Below are positions 55,345-64,000 of a DNA stretch of 64,000 bases, piece after piece. Source of the DNA: Thereva unica (lineage: Eukaryota > Arthropoda > Insecta > Diptera > Therevidae); the NCBI GenBank assembly GCA_949987705.1, contig OX465281.1, forward strand, positions 177,272,516 through 177,336,515, in the 5' to 3' direction. The first letter of the stretch is position 1, and each line of letters begins with the position of its first letter. Position numbers and translations under genes: made by a program. The notes beneath the pieces are model-generated. The model worked only from the letters and a program-made list of their open reading frames with translations. It had not been told where the DNA came from and made no database searches.

Positions 55345-56390
55345 AGTTAGGATGTGGGTTCGACCCTTTCGGTCCACACGATCAACTTCCCAGTATGATG
55401 GATGTTGAATATTATGATTGGATAATTTAATAATAAATGAACAATAGGCAATTGTAGAATATATGTATAATACCGATAATTTGTCACAATTGTTTATCAA
55501 TATTTTCGCTAAAATGTCAAACTAAATGTGCGCACTTACAAGATTAGGATGAAGAAAATGTATATAAAATTGATGTATTAATGTTTTTCGGAACCCCAAT
55601 GAAGTCGATATAGTTTTTAGTTCGCGCGGTATCGTGCAGGTACAAAAATCACTTAAGTCATTTAAACCAAAAAACCGCTGGACCGAATATTATAAAAATC
55701 TTTTCAGATTATATTGTCGCTAATACGCTTCGAACGGCACCTCAAGTAAGTCAATATCTTTCGTGGTTCGGGCGATATCGTGCAGGTACAACAATCACTT
55801 ACGCCGCTTAAACAAAACAACGGCTCGACCGAATTTTATGAAAATCTTTTCAGATCATATTTTGGTTAATACTCTTGGAACGGCACGTCAACTAAGTCGA
55901 TATCTTTTATAGTTCGCGCGATATCGTGCAGGTGCAAAAATCACTTAAGTCATTTAAACCAAAAAACCGCTGGACCGAATATTATAAAAATCTTTTCAGA
56001 TTATATTGTCGCTAATACGCTTCGAACGGCACCTCAAGTAAGTCAATATCTTTCGTGGTTCGGGCGATATCGTGCAGGTACAAAAATCACTTACGTCGCT
56101 TAAACAAAAAAACGGCTGGACCGAATTTCATGAAAATTTTTTCAGATCATATTTCGGTTAATACGCTTCGAACGACACCTCAACGATGTCGATATCAGTT
56201 TTGGTTCGCGCGATATCGTGCAGGAAAAAATGACCACATCCGTACGCACATACACACACACACACACACACATACTTCCTCCCAATTTTTTGCTTAAAAT
56301 GCTCCTGGGACCTTGAAAGATGAAAATACGTTGAAATTTTCGATTTCGATTTTCGGACCGATTACAATAACTTCCTATACTGGGAAGTTA
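55345..56390. mobile_element. Non-autonomous insertion with 146-bp repeats
   Basis: It interrupts the integrase. AACTTCCCAGTAT near the left end (55387) is the complement of ATACTGGGAAGTT at the right end (56377-56389), and the right end itself forms a hairpin AACTTCC...GGGAAGTT. The interior is a tandem array (55620-56225) with Helitron-like words (AAACCGCTGGACCGAAT), then a (CA)n run at about 56253-56271. The class is unresolved and the boundaries are accurate to about 15 bp. Confidence 0.65.
55620..56225. repeat. 146-bp tandem repeat, four units
   Basis: TCGTGCAGG recurs at 55632, 55778, 55924, 56070 and 56216, exactly 146 bp apart. Alternate units are more alike, which suggests a dimer-based expansion. 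Confidence 0.9.
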
Positions 56391-57400
56391 AAAATACTTT
56401 CTATTATTCAACAAGAACACTTAAAGAACAATCACCGCGGTATAAACGAAGTATTTCAAGAATTGAAAACCCAATATTTCTACCCGGATATGCTTAAATT
56501 AATAACTAAATTTATCAACAATTGCGAAGTATGCCTCTTAGCTAAATTTGATCGCCAACCACCTAAAATCCCACACCAAATCAGCGAAACCCCATCCCAT
56601 TTTAACGACATGGTCCACATAGATATTTGGTTTCCTTATAGAAATGTCATGTACCTAACTACAATCGACAAGTTTGCCAAATATGCTACACTGCATAAAT
56701 TAAGTGATAGAACATGGGTATCTATTTTAAAAGCAATTAAAGAAAAAATAACATTTTTAGGAAAAATGAAAAAATTTATCTTCGATAACGAGAGATGTAT
56801 ATTACACCACGCAGTCAAATTATTTTTAAAGGATAATCTAATAGAAACGCATACAACGACAGCTAATAATAAAACTGGTAACGCGGATATAGAAAGGTTA
56901 CATGGGACACTAAATGAGCATTTGAGAATTTTAGAATTAGATATGTAATTCAAATAAGGATGAGGACCTAGAAGATAAATTACATAAAATAATTACTATT
57001 TACAACAATACTATTCATTCTACTACAAATTTTAGACCGATAGATTTTATAAACAAAAATCTAGACAGAAATAGCATTAAGGCTCTAGCTGACAAATTTA
57101 AGGAAGAAAAAATTGAAAGAATAAACAAGTTAAATAAGAATAGGAGCAGTAATTTTCAAGTAACTACAGACATAGTAAAAAACAGGGAAATAACTAAAAA
57201 CAAACCCAAATATAAAAAACTAAAGAATTTCAAAATAGATAAGCAGTGCGTAATAGACACAAGTAACAAAAGAAATACGAAATATACTACGAACCAGTTA
57301 AAACGCAAATATAAATACCAAAACAATTTATCGTTTCAGAATGGCAACCATTCTTCTCTTCGCGATGCTACTGAAGTTAACTCATGCACAAATGATCGAA
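56391..57400 (+). pseudogene. Errantivirus-like integrase
   Basis: The HHCC zinc finger (QQEHLKNNHRG, then CEVCLLAK) is followed by the catalytic core with Asp in MVHIDIWF, Asp in KFIFDNERC and Glu in NADIERLHG, the DDE triad of retroviral integrases. The frame stops at 56948. The rest (KLHKIITIYNNTIHSTTNFR and a Lys-rich tail) follows in another frame and overlaps the start of env at 57341. Integrase joined the cDNA to host DNA. This copy is inactivated by the frame change and by the upstream insertion. Confidence 0.85.
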
Positions 57401-58861
57401 ATAATACCAATTAACACGGAAAATGGGTACACGCTTTTCAATCTAGATGAAAAACCTGTTGTAGAGTCTTATACGAAGCTACTACATGTTATAAATCTCA
57501 CGCAATATAATGAAGTAATAAATTTAATGCAAAATAATTTCATGTCCTTAAAATCAAATGTTAGCGAAAAAGATTATAAATTAATTAGTAGGGAATTAAA
57601 AAAATTAAAACATAATTATAATATTTTAGTTCCGGCAGTGTATAAAAATTCGAGAAATAAGCGTGGTCTAATAAATATTTTAGGAAAAGGTTTAAAAATT
57701 ATAACAGGCACAATGGATGAAGATGATGCTAATGAGATATATAATCACTTAAGTAATTTAGATACCAATAGTCAGAATACGGTAACAGAACTTAATAAAC
57801 AAGTAGTAATAAATAACAATCTTATTAAAAACATAGAAGAAATGAAAAACCATTTAAATAAAGAACGAAATAAATTGTCATCCTTTTTATCAAATACCAC
57901 TAACATAATAACAAACTTCTATACTAGATCCACATTCATCTTACACCTATTCTTTGACATAACAAAACTAAATAACCAATTAGAAAAAATTGCCGATATT
58001 ATTTTACTTAGTAAACTAAATGTACTAGCACATGATGTCCTCACGGAGGAAGAAATAAGTAAATACAATATTACAGTGGAGATCATTCCATTCATTCAAA
58101 ATATCGTACTTTTTGATAAAGATTTATTAATTTTTGCCGTTTGTCTGCCAATATTTACTCAAGAAAAATATCACAATGCTATTGTAGTACCAATCCCTAA
58201 TGATAATTTTGAAGAACTTAATTTAGATAACGAAAAAGTAATTGTTCAAAATAATAAAGTATACATGAATAAGAAGGGAAGTTTAACAAAAAGAAATTTA
58301 AAATTGCATACTAACAGATGCATTAGGAATATATTTAACGATGATAATATTTGCGAAATTAAAATTAACACAGCAGCTTCAGTCGAAGAAATTTATGACA
58401 ACATAATTATAACAAAATATCTAAAGCCATCAAAAATGGTTCAAACCTGTAATAACCAAGAATTAACGATTAAAAATAATAATGTCATAAAATTCAGTAA
58501 TTGTAAAATAATAATTGCAAATAGTACATTCAATAACAAAATAGAGAAGGTTACAAATAGGATAATGATTCCAATTTCCCACATAAATTTCACAAAAACA
58601 ATTAATAATATTACATTAGAAAATTTAAATTTGAATACAGTCCAGAATAGAAAACAGATAGAATTCATTAAATTTAATGGAAATATTGGTAACTACACCT
58701 CTCTAGGGTTAAATTTTGTAATTTCCTTAGTTATTACTTTAATTCTATTGAAAATATTTAGGAAAAAATCAAATAAAACAACAAATAATGTATGTATAGA
58801 ATTAAGTGACAAAGTCAAAATAGACGACATCGACCCATTTGCAGAGACTGCAAACGCTTAA
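57341..58861 (+). CDS. Errantivirus-like envelope protein
   Basis: An intact 506-codon frame. Residues 1-16 are a signal peptide. A furin-type site (RNKR, 105-108) is followed by a Gly/Leu/Ile-rich stretch resembling a fusion peptide. A long helical region with heptad character covers about 130-195. Several N-x-S/T sites and scattered cysteines follow, and residues about 454-473 are a membrane anchor with a short cytoplasmic tail. This layout matches the baculovirus F-like glycoproteins of insect errantiviruses, which act at the cell surface in cell-to-cell spread. It would be expressed from a spliced RNA. The frame is open although pol is broken, which suggests a young copy. Confidence 0.85.
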   Translation: MATILLFAMLLKLTHAQMIEIIPINTENGYTLFNLDEKPVVESYTKLLHVINLTQYNEVINLMQNNFMSLKSNVSEKDYKLISRELKKLKHNYNILVPAVYKNSRNKRGLINILGKGLKIITGTMDEDDANEIYNHLSNLDTNSQNTVTELNKQVVINNNLIKNIEEMKNHLNKERNKLSSFLSNTTNIITNFYTRSTFILHLFFDITKLNNQLEKIADIILLSKLNVLAHDVLTEEEISKYNITVEIIPFIQNIVLFDKDLLIFAVCLPIFTQEKYHNAIVVPIPNDNFEELNLDNEKVIVQNNKVYMNKKGSLTKRNLKLHTNRCIRNIFNDDNICEIKINTAASVEEIYDNIIITKYLKPSKMVQTCNNQELTIKNNNVIKFSNCKIIIANSTFNNKIEKVTNRIMIPISHINFTKTINNITLENLNLNTVQNRKQIEFIKFNGNIGNYTSLGLNFVISLVITLILLKIFRKKSNKTTNNVCIELSDKVKIDDIDPFAETANA

Positions 58862-58871
58862 AGAGGGGAGG
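58861..58871 (+). other. Polypurine tract
   Basis: AAGAGGGGAGG lies immediately before the 3' LTR, where second-strand synthesis would start. Confidence 0.85.
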
Positions 58872-59203
58872 TGTCACGTAAGATTCCAAGTAACTATTAT
58901 CATTTTGCACAATGCGCTTCCTATGCACATTATAATTCTAAGAAGAAAGATTATCATTTGTGTAATCCGCTTCCAATGCACTTAATGCAGACAAATTTGT
59001 AAGAAGTAAATCACACAGAGCGAATTACCCAAATGATAATCAGAAGTAACGACACAAATAAGAATATCAGGCTACAACTGATCTCTGTCTAAGTGTAAGG
59101 CATTCTTTTAGTTTTAAGTCAGTTTGGATTTGTACTCGAAAAGGAACGGTTGATTTATTATTAATAAAGCTTTCATTTAAATTGCATCTTTAATTTCGTA
59201 ACT
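58872..59203 (+). repeat. 3' LTR
   Basis: 332 bp, partner of 45164-45522. Followed by the target duplication ATAT. Confidence 0.9.
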
Positions 59204-59243
59204 ATATATAAAAAAAGATTGAGTAACATAACATAATATTTAC

Positions 59244-59532
59244 CAATTGGAAGTAACGCATATTGTATGACATCAGCTCCATGAATTAATATTTTATGTA
59301 CTCTGGCAGGCATATAATACCATGGGTGTAGATAGATAAATGTACATCTTTGCTGTATCCTTTGAAAATTCTCTGAATTTTTCCATATTAATATTTTGAC
59401 CACTAGCCATTGCTCTTAAAATAACAGCAAAATTTTTTAATAGCTTGATATCAAGTCCTGTTATTTCAGAACTTTTTGCAGCATTTTCGGAAAAACGACG
59501 AGCAGTATTTCCGTCATTTGTAGTTCCGTGAC
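59244..59532 (-). pseudogene. Transib-like transposase exon (GNTARRF)
   Basis: It begins after an ATTTAG acceptor and reads GHGTTNDGNTARRFSENAAK, a signature of Transib transposases in which the glutamate of ARRFxEN is a candidate third catalytic acid. It ends YMPARVHKILIHGADVIQYA...LPIG at a GTAAAT donor. Near 59327-59338 a GATA-type 4-bp tandem duplication shifts the frame, so this exon is broken. The next exon is at 44893-45140, beyond the provirus. Confidence 0.75.
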
Positions 59533-59614
59533 CTAAATGTTTATTATAATAAAATATAATATATAGCAGCTAAATAGCATGATTACCAAAATACATAAAA
59601 TTGAAATTATATAC

Positions 59615-59713
59615 CTTGCAGCACTTCATCTACAAGTAAACCTAACTCAGACCTAAACTTATGTTGAATCATTGTTTTTCTGTTTTTCAACATTTCTCCT
59701 CGTCTGATCTTGC
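59615..59713 (-). pseudogene. Transib-like transposase exon
   Basis: A 99-bp exon with an acceptor TTTTTTAG and a donor GTATATAA. It reads KIRRGEMLKNRKTMIQHKFR and then SELGLLVDEVLQ. The phase joins to both neighbours. It is the helical region between the WIR...KKWQ segment and the GNTARRF segment. Confidence 0.65.
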
Positions 59714-59794
59714 CTAAAAAACATACAGAAATTTTTAAATTCGCAAAACTAAGTCAATAGCAGAATTTGTCTTCTTTTGCCAAAGAAACTTTAC

Positions 59795-59900
59795 CTGCCA
59801 TTTTTTGAAGTCTAATCGATTCTTTCAAAAGTTCGTATCCAGGCATGTAAAGTGGATAAACTGAATGAACAATTTTCAAGATTCACAGTACCTTCATACA
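59795..59900 (-). pseudogene. Transib-like transposase exon (HAWIR)
   Basis: It reads ENCSFSLSTLHAWIRTFERI in one frame and LDFKKWQ in another before a GTAAAG donor. The conserved block is recognisable, but a small deletion has shifted the frame. The 5' boundary is uncertain. The preceding part of the protein, normally with a CYLC zinc motif, is absent between here and 60512. Confidence 0.6.
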
Positions 59901-60004
59901 TTAAAGATATTTAGTTCATTTCTTTTGGACCACAACCACATATATAGCACTTTTGTGAAGATTTTTTTTATGTGTGTTTTTTTTTTTTTTTTTAATTTTT
60001 TTTT

Positions 60005-60393
60005 TTGAAATGTCGAACAGCAACTCTAGTCGGAAGATAGAGAGAGAAGTGAAGGAAAGAACTGTCACAACCTAGCTGCGGTATTTTATTTCACCTACTC
60101 CCAACCATTACGCGACTCTGACATCGGGTCATCGAGAACAACTCGCTGGAGTGTTATGCCTCCTGAAACGAGATGAATCTCATCAACCAACCGATGGTAT
60201 GCGCTTGGCGGAGCGGGGAAGAACTAGTGAAGGCTATGACAGAAGGAATCAGGAATGCAAAGAGGGAAGAAGACAGAAGGAAAGTTATGTAGGTGGGAAA
60301 TTGGGAAAGGCTAGGACCGTGGCACCGTCGGGAATCGAGCCCGGGACCTCTGGGATAGTAGTCAGGCGCCTTACCCCTAGACTACCGTGGCCC
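60005..60393 (-). mobile_element. tRNA-derived SINE
   Basis: On the minus strand the head reads GGCCACGGTAGTCTAGGGGT (A box TAGTCTAGGGG), then CCCGGGCTCGATTCCCGA (B box GGCTCGATTCC), a polymerase III promoter from a tRNA-like sequence. A body of about 310 bp and a poly(A) tail (T-run at about 59976-60006 on the plus strand) follow. Part of the body, 60141-60195, matches the 5' region of the LINE at 50850-50925. It lies in an intron of the Transib gene. Confidence 0.8.
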
Positions 60394-60511
60394 TTTGTTG
60401 TATGTATTTGTTACTGAGTTACATATCTACAGATGGTAATTAAAATCATATGTATTATCTATTGATGACTGAAACGTAAGTCTTTTGGATTGCAAATAAA
60501 TATTTACTTAC

Positions 60512-60988
60512 TTTTCTGTCAATCATTGAGAAAATTAAAGTATGCTTTATTTCCAATTGTGCACCGTATTGATCCCTTATAGTCGATGATAAATTACTTA
60601 TTTCATCATTCATTAATTCAACTTCTTTTTGAATAAATTTCTTAGTTTCTTTCTGAAATACAAATTTGATCGGCCTGCAGAATCTTGTTGAACAAGCTCG
60701 GGGATTACTCCAAATAATTTCTTGTTTTCCAGTTGCGTTAGCATCAACTAATTTCAGCGGTACCAATGATATTAAAAAAAGATCTTTGTCACTGTCATCA
60801 ATGTTTTCAAACTTTTGTTTATACTGTGCGTGACCACTGCTTCCATCGCAACCCCATTTGTAAAACATTTCAAGTGTAGACATTGGCAAATTTTCAAGAG
60901 AAATACTTTGAAGTATTCGATGAACGGTATGATCAAGTAAGTTCTGTAGAGGAATTTTAACTTGACTTTCAGTTATCTCGGATAGCAT
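60512..60988 (-). pseudogene. Transib-like transposase, N-terminal catalytic exon
   Basis: It reads KIPLQNLLDHTVHRILQSIS, FYKWGCDGSSGHAQYKQKFE, IIWSNPRACSTRFCRPIKFV and IKHTLIFSMIDRK, and then a perfect GTAAGT donor. DGSSGHAQ holds a candidate first catalytic Asp and MID a second. The gene belongs to the Transib family, from which the RAG1 recombinase core derives. This exon is open. Together with the later exons (59900-59244, 45140-44893) it shows a gene of at least five exons, several of them broken. The N-terminus is not identified beyond 61000. Confidence 0.75.
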
Positions 60989-60999
60989 TGCTTTTTTGC

Positions 61000-61254
61000 A
61001 GTAAAATCGCGTGCTGAAGGTGTTAAATAAAAGAAGTTGTAATTAACTTTTTGTGGACCAACTTCCCTCATTTGTTAATCATAAAAATCGACCATTAACA
61101 GACAGAATATGACACAAGGAATAGGAAAAATAAGGGTTGCCTGGTTTCTACCCAGTCCAATCGTGGGGTTGCCAGGTATAAACAGGTAAGCAAGCGTTGT
61201 TAATATACCCTCATCTGTTATTTAATCAATTTTTAAATTCTTTTATTTAACTTG
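61000..61254. other. No gene recognised
   Basis: AT-rich sequence between the Transib exon and the satellite array. Upstream Transib exons were sought but not recognised. Confidence 0.4.
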
Positions 61255-62765
61255 CACTGTTTGTCGTCAAATCTTGGAAGTTAAATTTGACCCACTTCCC
61301 GGTTTCGGATAGAGCTGAAATTTTGCATACACGTTTAGTTTGGATGACAATGCAATCTGGCCATTTTGTAAAAATATCAAGATAGCGGTTCCAAAATGGC
61401 GCCCGCTTTTATTTTACTCACACTGTTTGTCGTCAAATCTTGGAAGTTAAATTTGACCCACTTCCCGGTTTCGGATAGAGCTGAAATTTTGCATACACGT
61501 TTAGTTTGGATAACAATGCAATCTGGCCATTTTGTAAAAATATCAAGATGGCGGTTCCAAAATGGCGCCCGATTTTTGAAATTGTGCTCCGCGGCCCTTT
61601 GAAATGGGTATCAAATGAAAGGATATGACAGGTAGAACACAATAAGCTATGTGGCGTCATTCCAAATTCAAAATGGCGGACAACACTTACACTGTTTGTC
61701 GTCAAATCTTGGAAGTTAAATTTGACCCACTTCCCGGTTTCGGATAGAGCTGAAATTTTGCATACACGTTTAGTTTGGATGACAATGCAATCTGGCCATT
61801 TTGTAAAAATATCATGATGGCGGTTCCAAAATGGCGCCCGATTTTTGAAATTGTGCTCCGCGGCCCTCTGACATGGGTATCAAATGAAAGGATATGACAG
61901 GTAGAACACAATAAGCTATGTGGCGTCATTCTAAATTCAAAATGGCGGCCAACACTTGCACTGTTTGTCGTCAAATCTTGGAAGTTAAATTTGACCCACT
62001 TCCCGGTTTCGGATAGAGCTGAAATTTTGCATACACGTTTAGTTTGGGTGACAGTTCAATCTGGCCATTTTGTAAAAATATCAAGATGGCGGTTCCAAAA
62101 TGGCGCCCGATTTTTGAAATTGTGCTCCGCGGCCCTCTGACATGGGTATCAAATGAAAGGATATGACAGGTAGAACACAATAAGCTATGTGGCGTCATTC
62201 CAAATTCAAAATGGCGGCCAACACTTACACTGTTTGTCGTCAAATCTTGGAAGTTAAATTTGACCCACTTCCCGATTTCGGATAGAGCTGAAATTTTGCA
62301 TACACGTTTAGTTTGGATGACAATGCAATCTGGCCATTTTGTAAAAATATCAAGATGGCGGTTCCAAAATGGCGCCCGATTTTTGAAATTGTGCTCCGCG
62401 GCCCTCTGACATGGGTATTAAATGAAAGGATATGACAGGTAGAACACAATAAGCTATGTGGCGTCATTCCAAATTCAAAATGGCGGCCAACACTTACACT
62501 GTTTGTCGTCAAATCTTGGAAGTTAAATTTGACCCACTTCCCGATTTCGGATAGAGCTGAAATTTTGCATACACGTTTAGTTTGGATGACAATGCAATCT
62601 GGCCATTTTGTAAAAATATCAAGATGGCGGATCCAAAATGGCGCCCGATTTTTAAAATTGTGCTCCGCGTCCCTCTGACATGGGTATCAAATGAAAGGAT
62701 ATGACAGGTAGGACACAATAAGCTATGTGGCGTCATTCCAAATTCAAAATGGCGGCCAGCACTAA
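61255..62765. repeat. 269-bp satellite, six units
   Basis: Units start with CACTGTTTGTCGTCAAATCT at 61255, 61431, 61690, 61959, 62228 and 62497. The first is truncated (176 bp), the second is 259 bp and the rest are 269 bp, almost identical. Each full unit contains CAAGATGGCGG, AAAATGGCGCCCG and AAAATGGCGGCCAA. A diverged unit continues at about 62775-63300. The similarity to 2010-2280 in the Helitron nest suggests a shared origin. Frames of about 90 codons through it are artefacts. Confidence 0.95.
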
Positions 62766-62863
62766 ATTGCGGAAAGCTTATAATAGACTAAAAAGTAGAA
62801 AATATAACCGATCAACTACCAATTTTGCACACACTCGTAGTTCGGGTGGTTAATGTGTATGAA

Positions 62864-63132
62864 TGATGAGATGAATAGTTGAGTTAAGGGTGAGTTGATA
62901 ATAAAGAAGCAATACACGTTACAAAAAATCACAAACAAACACAGAGATACTGCTGTCAACTAAATTCAACTACTCAAATACTGAACTCATGTCCGTATGC
63001 ATAATTTCAACTAAACCCAGGTAGCAGAGCTGAGTCAAGTTCAGTCAACCTTAACCCAACTCGACTCCCGTTTACATGTAGTTAGACTTGGGTTCAACTT
63101 GAGTTCAACTCATCATGTATAAGTACTAAATG
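62864..63132. mobile_element. Probable small insertion in a diverged satellite unit
   Basis: The satellite-like sequence breaks at about 62863 and resumes at about 63130 (AATGCAATCTGACC). The inserted part is rich in GAGTTGAA/TTCAACTC words, and its ends (ATGATGAGATGAA and the complement of TTCAACTCATCAT) are inverted. A small MITE is likely. Confidence 0.5.
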
Positions 63133-63320
63133 CAATCTGACCTTTTTGTAAAAAAATCAAGAAGACGGTTCCGAGATGGCGGCCGTTTTTGCAATTATGA
63201 TCCACCGAGCCCACGACATGGGTATCAAATGAATACAGTAAACTGTGTGACGTAATTTTAAATCTAATAGAATTGCCATCATAAAATGGCGGAATACATA
63301 TAATAAACTAAAAAGTAGAA

Positions 63321-63719
63321 AATAAAATAAATGGTTAAAAAAAATTTTTAAAAAAAATTCTTTACATTAACTAAAAAATGTACTGAAAAGTAAAAAATAA
63401 AAAATATTTTAAAGAAAGCGTGAAATTTCAATTTTAATGAAAAAGTTAATTAAAAGAATGGCGCATTTTTCATCAAAAAATTTTGTTAGAATTTGAAATT
63501 AACAAAGCAAAAAATTGAGGGTTATTGTAAATCTCACGCGATTTACAGTTATATTTTCAATTTTTGATGAAAAATGCGCCATTCTTTTAATTAACTTTTT
63601 CATTAAAATTGAAATTTCACGCTTTCTTTAAAATATTTTTTATTTTTTACTTTTCAGTACATTTTTTAGTTAATGTAAAGAATTTTTTTTAAAAATTTTT
63701 TTTAACCATTTATTTTATT
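63321..63719. repeat. Near-perfect palindrome with 158-bp arms
   Basis: 63321-63478 is the almost exact reverse complement of 63562-63719 (for example ATGGCGCATTTTTCATCAAA against TTTGATGAAAAATGCGCCAT). The 83-bp loop contains a second hairpin GTAAATC-tcacgc-GATTTAC. No coding capacity. A foldback MITE or a hairpin-RNA source. Confidence 0.9.
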
Positions 63720-64000
63720 TATTAAATCAGCCGACAATAGCATGGAACCAAATGCGTAAATGCACGTGTTTAATTATTTCATGCTATTAACGATTCATCT
63801 TGACTAATCCATATCACTTTTTTTTGTTATAAGTGTGTTTTAAACTGTCTCAAGAAATAATTTCGTGCCCACGAACTTCTAATTCACATTTTTAACGTTT
63901 TTTTGGTGTTATATCACCCTTTTTTGTTTTAATACATTCTAAAATAAAAAATAAATAATCTTTTGTATAAAGAAATATTATGTATTTAAATGTTTATTAT
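63720..64000. other. No gene recognised
   Basis: AT-rich end of the window. Nothing recognised. Confidence 0.5.

Larger units (their letters stand above)
45164..59203 (+). mobile_element. Errantivirus-like (Gypsy group) provirus with env, interrupted
   Basis: LTRs at 45164-45522 and 58872-59203, the 4-bp target duplication ATAT (45160-45163 and 59204-59207), a tRNA-Ser-type primer site, gag, pol, env and a purine tract before the 3' LTR define a 17.6/297-like errantivirus. Removing three insertions (a LINE at about 47855-51032, the Helitron pair 51706-54369 and the 146-bp-repeat element at about 55345-56390) leaves about 7.1 kb, the usual size. The LTRs are nearly identical. pol is broken by these insertions and by at least one frame change, so this copy is defective. 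It lies in an intron of a Transib gene. Confidence 0.9.

Noticed and set aside
60300..60393. A genuine tRNA gene on the minus strand
   Set aside because: The A and B boxes are good, but the acceptor pairing is poor and a body plus poly(A) tail follow. It fits a tRNA-derived SINE.
61433..62736. Five tandem minus-strand ORFs of 75-90 codons encoding similar peptides
   Set aside because: They are one frame read through the 269-bp satellite. The unit is non-coding, identical between copies at the DNA level, and resembles non-coding Helitron sequence.

Overview
The window is almost entirely transposable-element sequence, about 35-40% GC by eye, from an insect or close arthropod relative. The basis is an env-bearing errantivirus-type retrotransposon with a tRNA-Ser-type primer site, a Transib transposase with short AT-rich GT-AG introns, PHD-finger LINEs, Gypsy elements, Helitrons and TA- or TTAA-flanked MITEs. 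I found no convincing single-copy host gene. Nearly every coding stretch is transposase, reverse transcriptase, gag/pol, env or helicase, and most are broken.

Layout. 1-8.65 kb: small inverted-repeat elements, then a decayed Helitron nest (from 1842) holding an apparently complete 3.44-kb DNA transposon (5114-8555). That transposon has 34-bp terminal inverted repeats and one long DDE-like ORF. 8.9-19.1 kb: LINE and Gypsy fragments, a 4.1-kb PHD-type LINE (9371-13520) and a Helitron (14640-17214) inflated by 18 copies of a 118-bp repeat. 19.5-24.1 kb: a foldback element interrupted by a TA-flanked MITE, a fully palindromic MITE and a TTAA-flanked MITE. 25.1-43.9 kb: one minus-strand Gypsy element split by at least three first-order insertions: a 664-bp MITE, a 3.8-kb LTR element with a 910-codon deletion-derived gag-pol ORF, and an 8.3-kb long-TIR element that itself holds a LINE containing a probable solo LTR and a second LINE. 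44.2-61.0 kb: a decayed Transib gene whose last intron holds a 14-kb errantivirus-like provirus (45164-59203, TSD ATAT). The provirus is interrupted by a LINE, two head-to-tail Helitrons and a 146-bp-repeat element. A SINE sits in another Transib intron. 61.25-64 kb: a 269-bp satellite array and a 400-bp near-perfect palindrome.

How the parts relate. Insertion order can often be read directly because the interrupted reading frame or inverted arm resumes on the other side. Four tandem arrays (118, about 119, 146 and 269 bp) lie in or resemble Helitron-type sequence. The points most worth following are the 5114-8555 transposon, the five covarying hairpins in the provirus leader, the 910-codon LTR derivative, the Transib gene split by a provirus, and the two MITEs that share a core but differ in their subterminal repeats.
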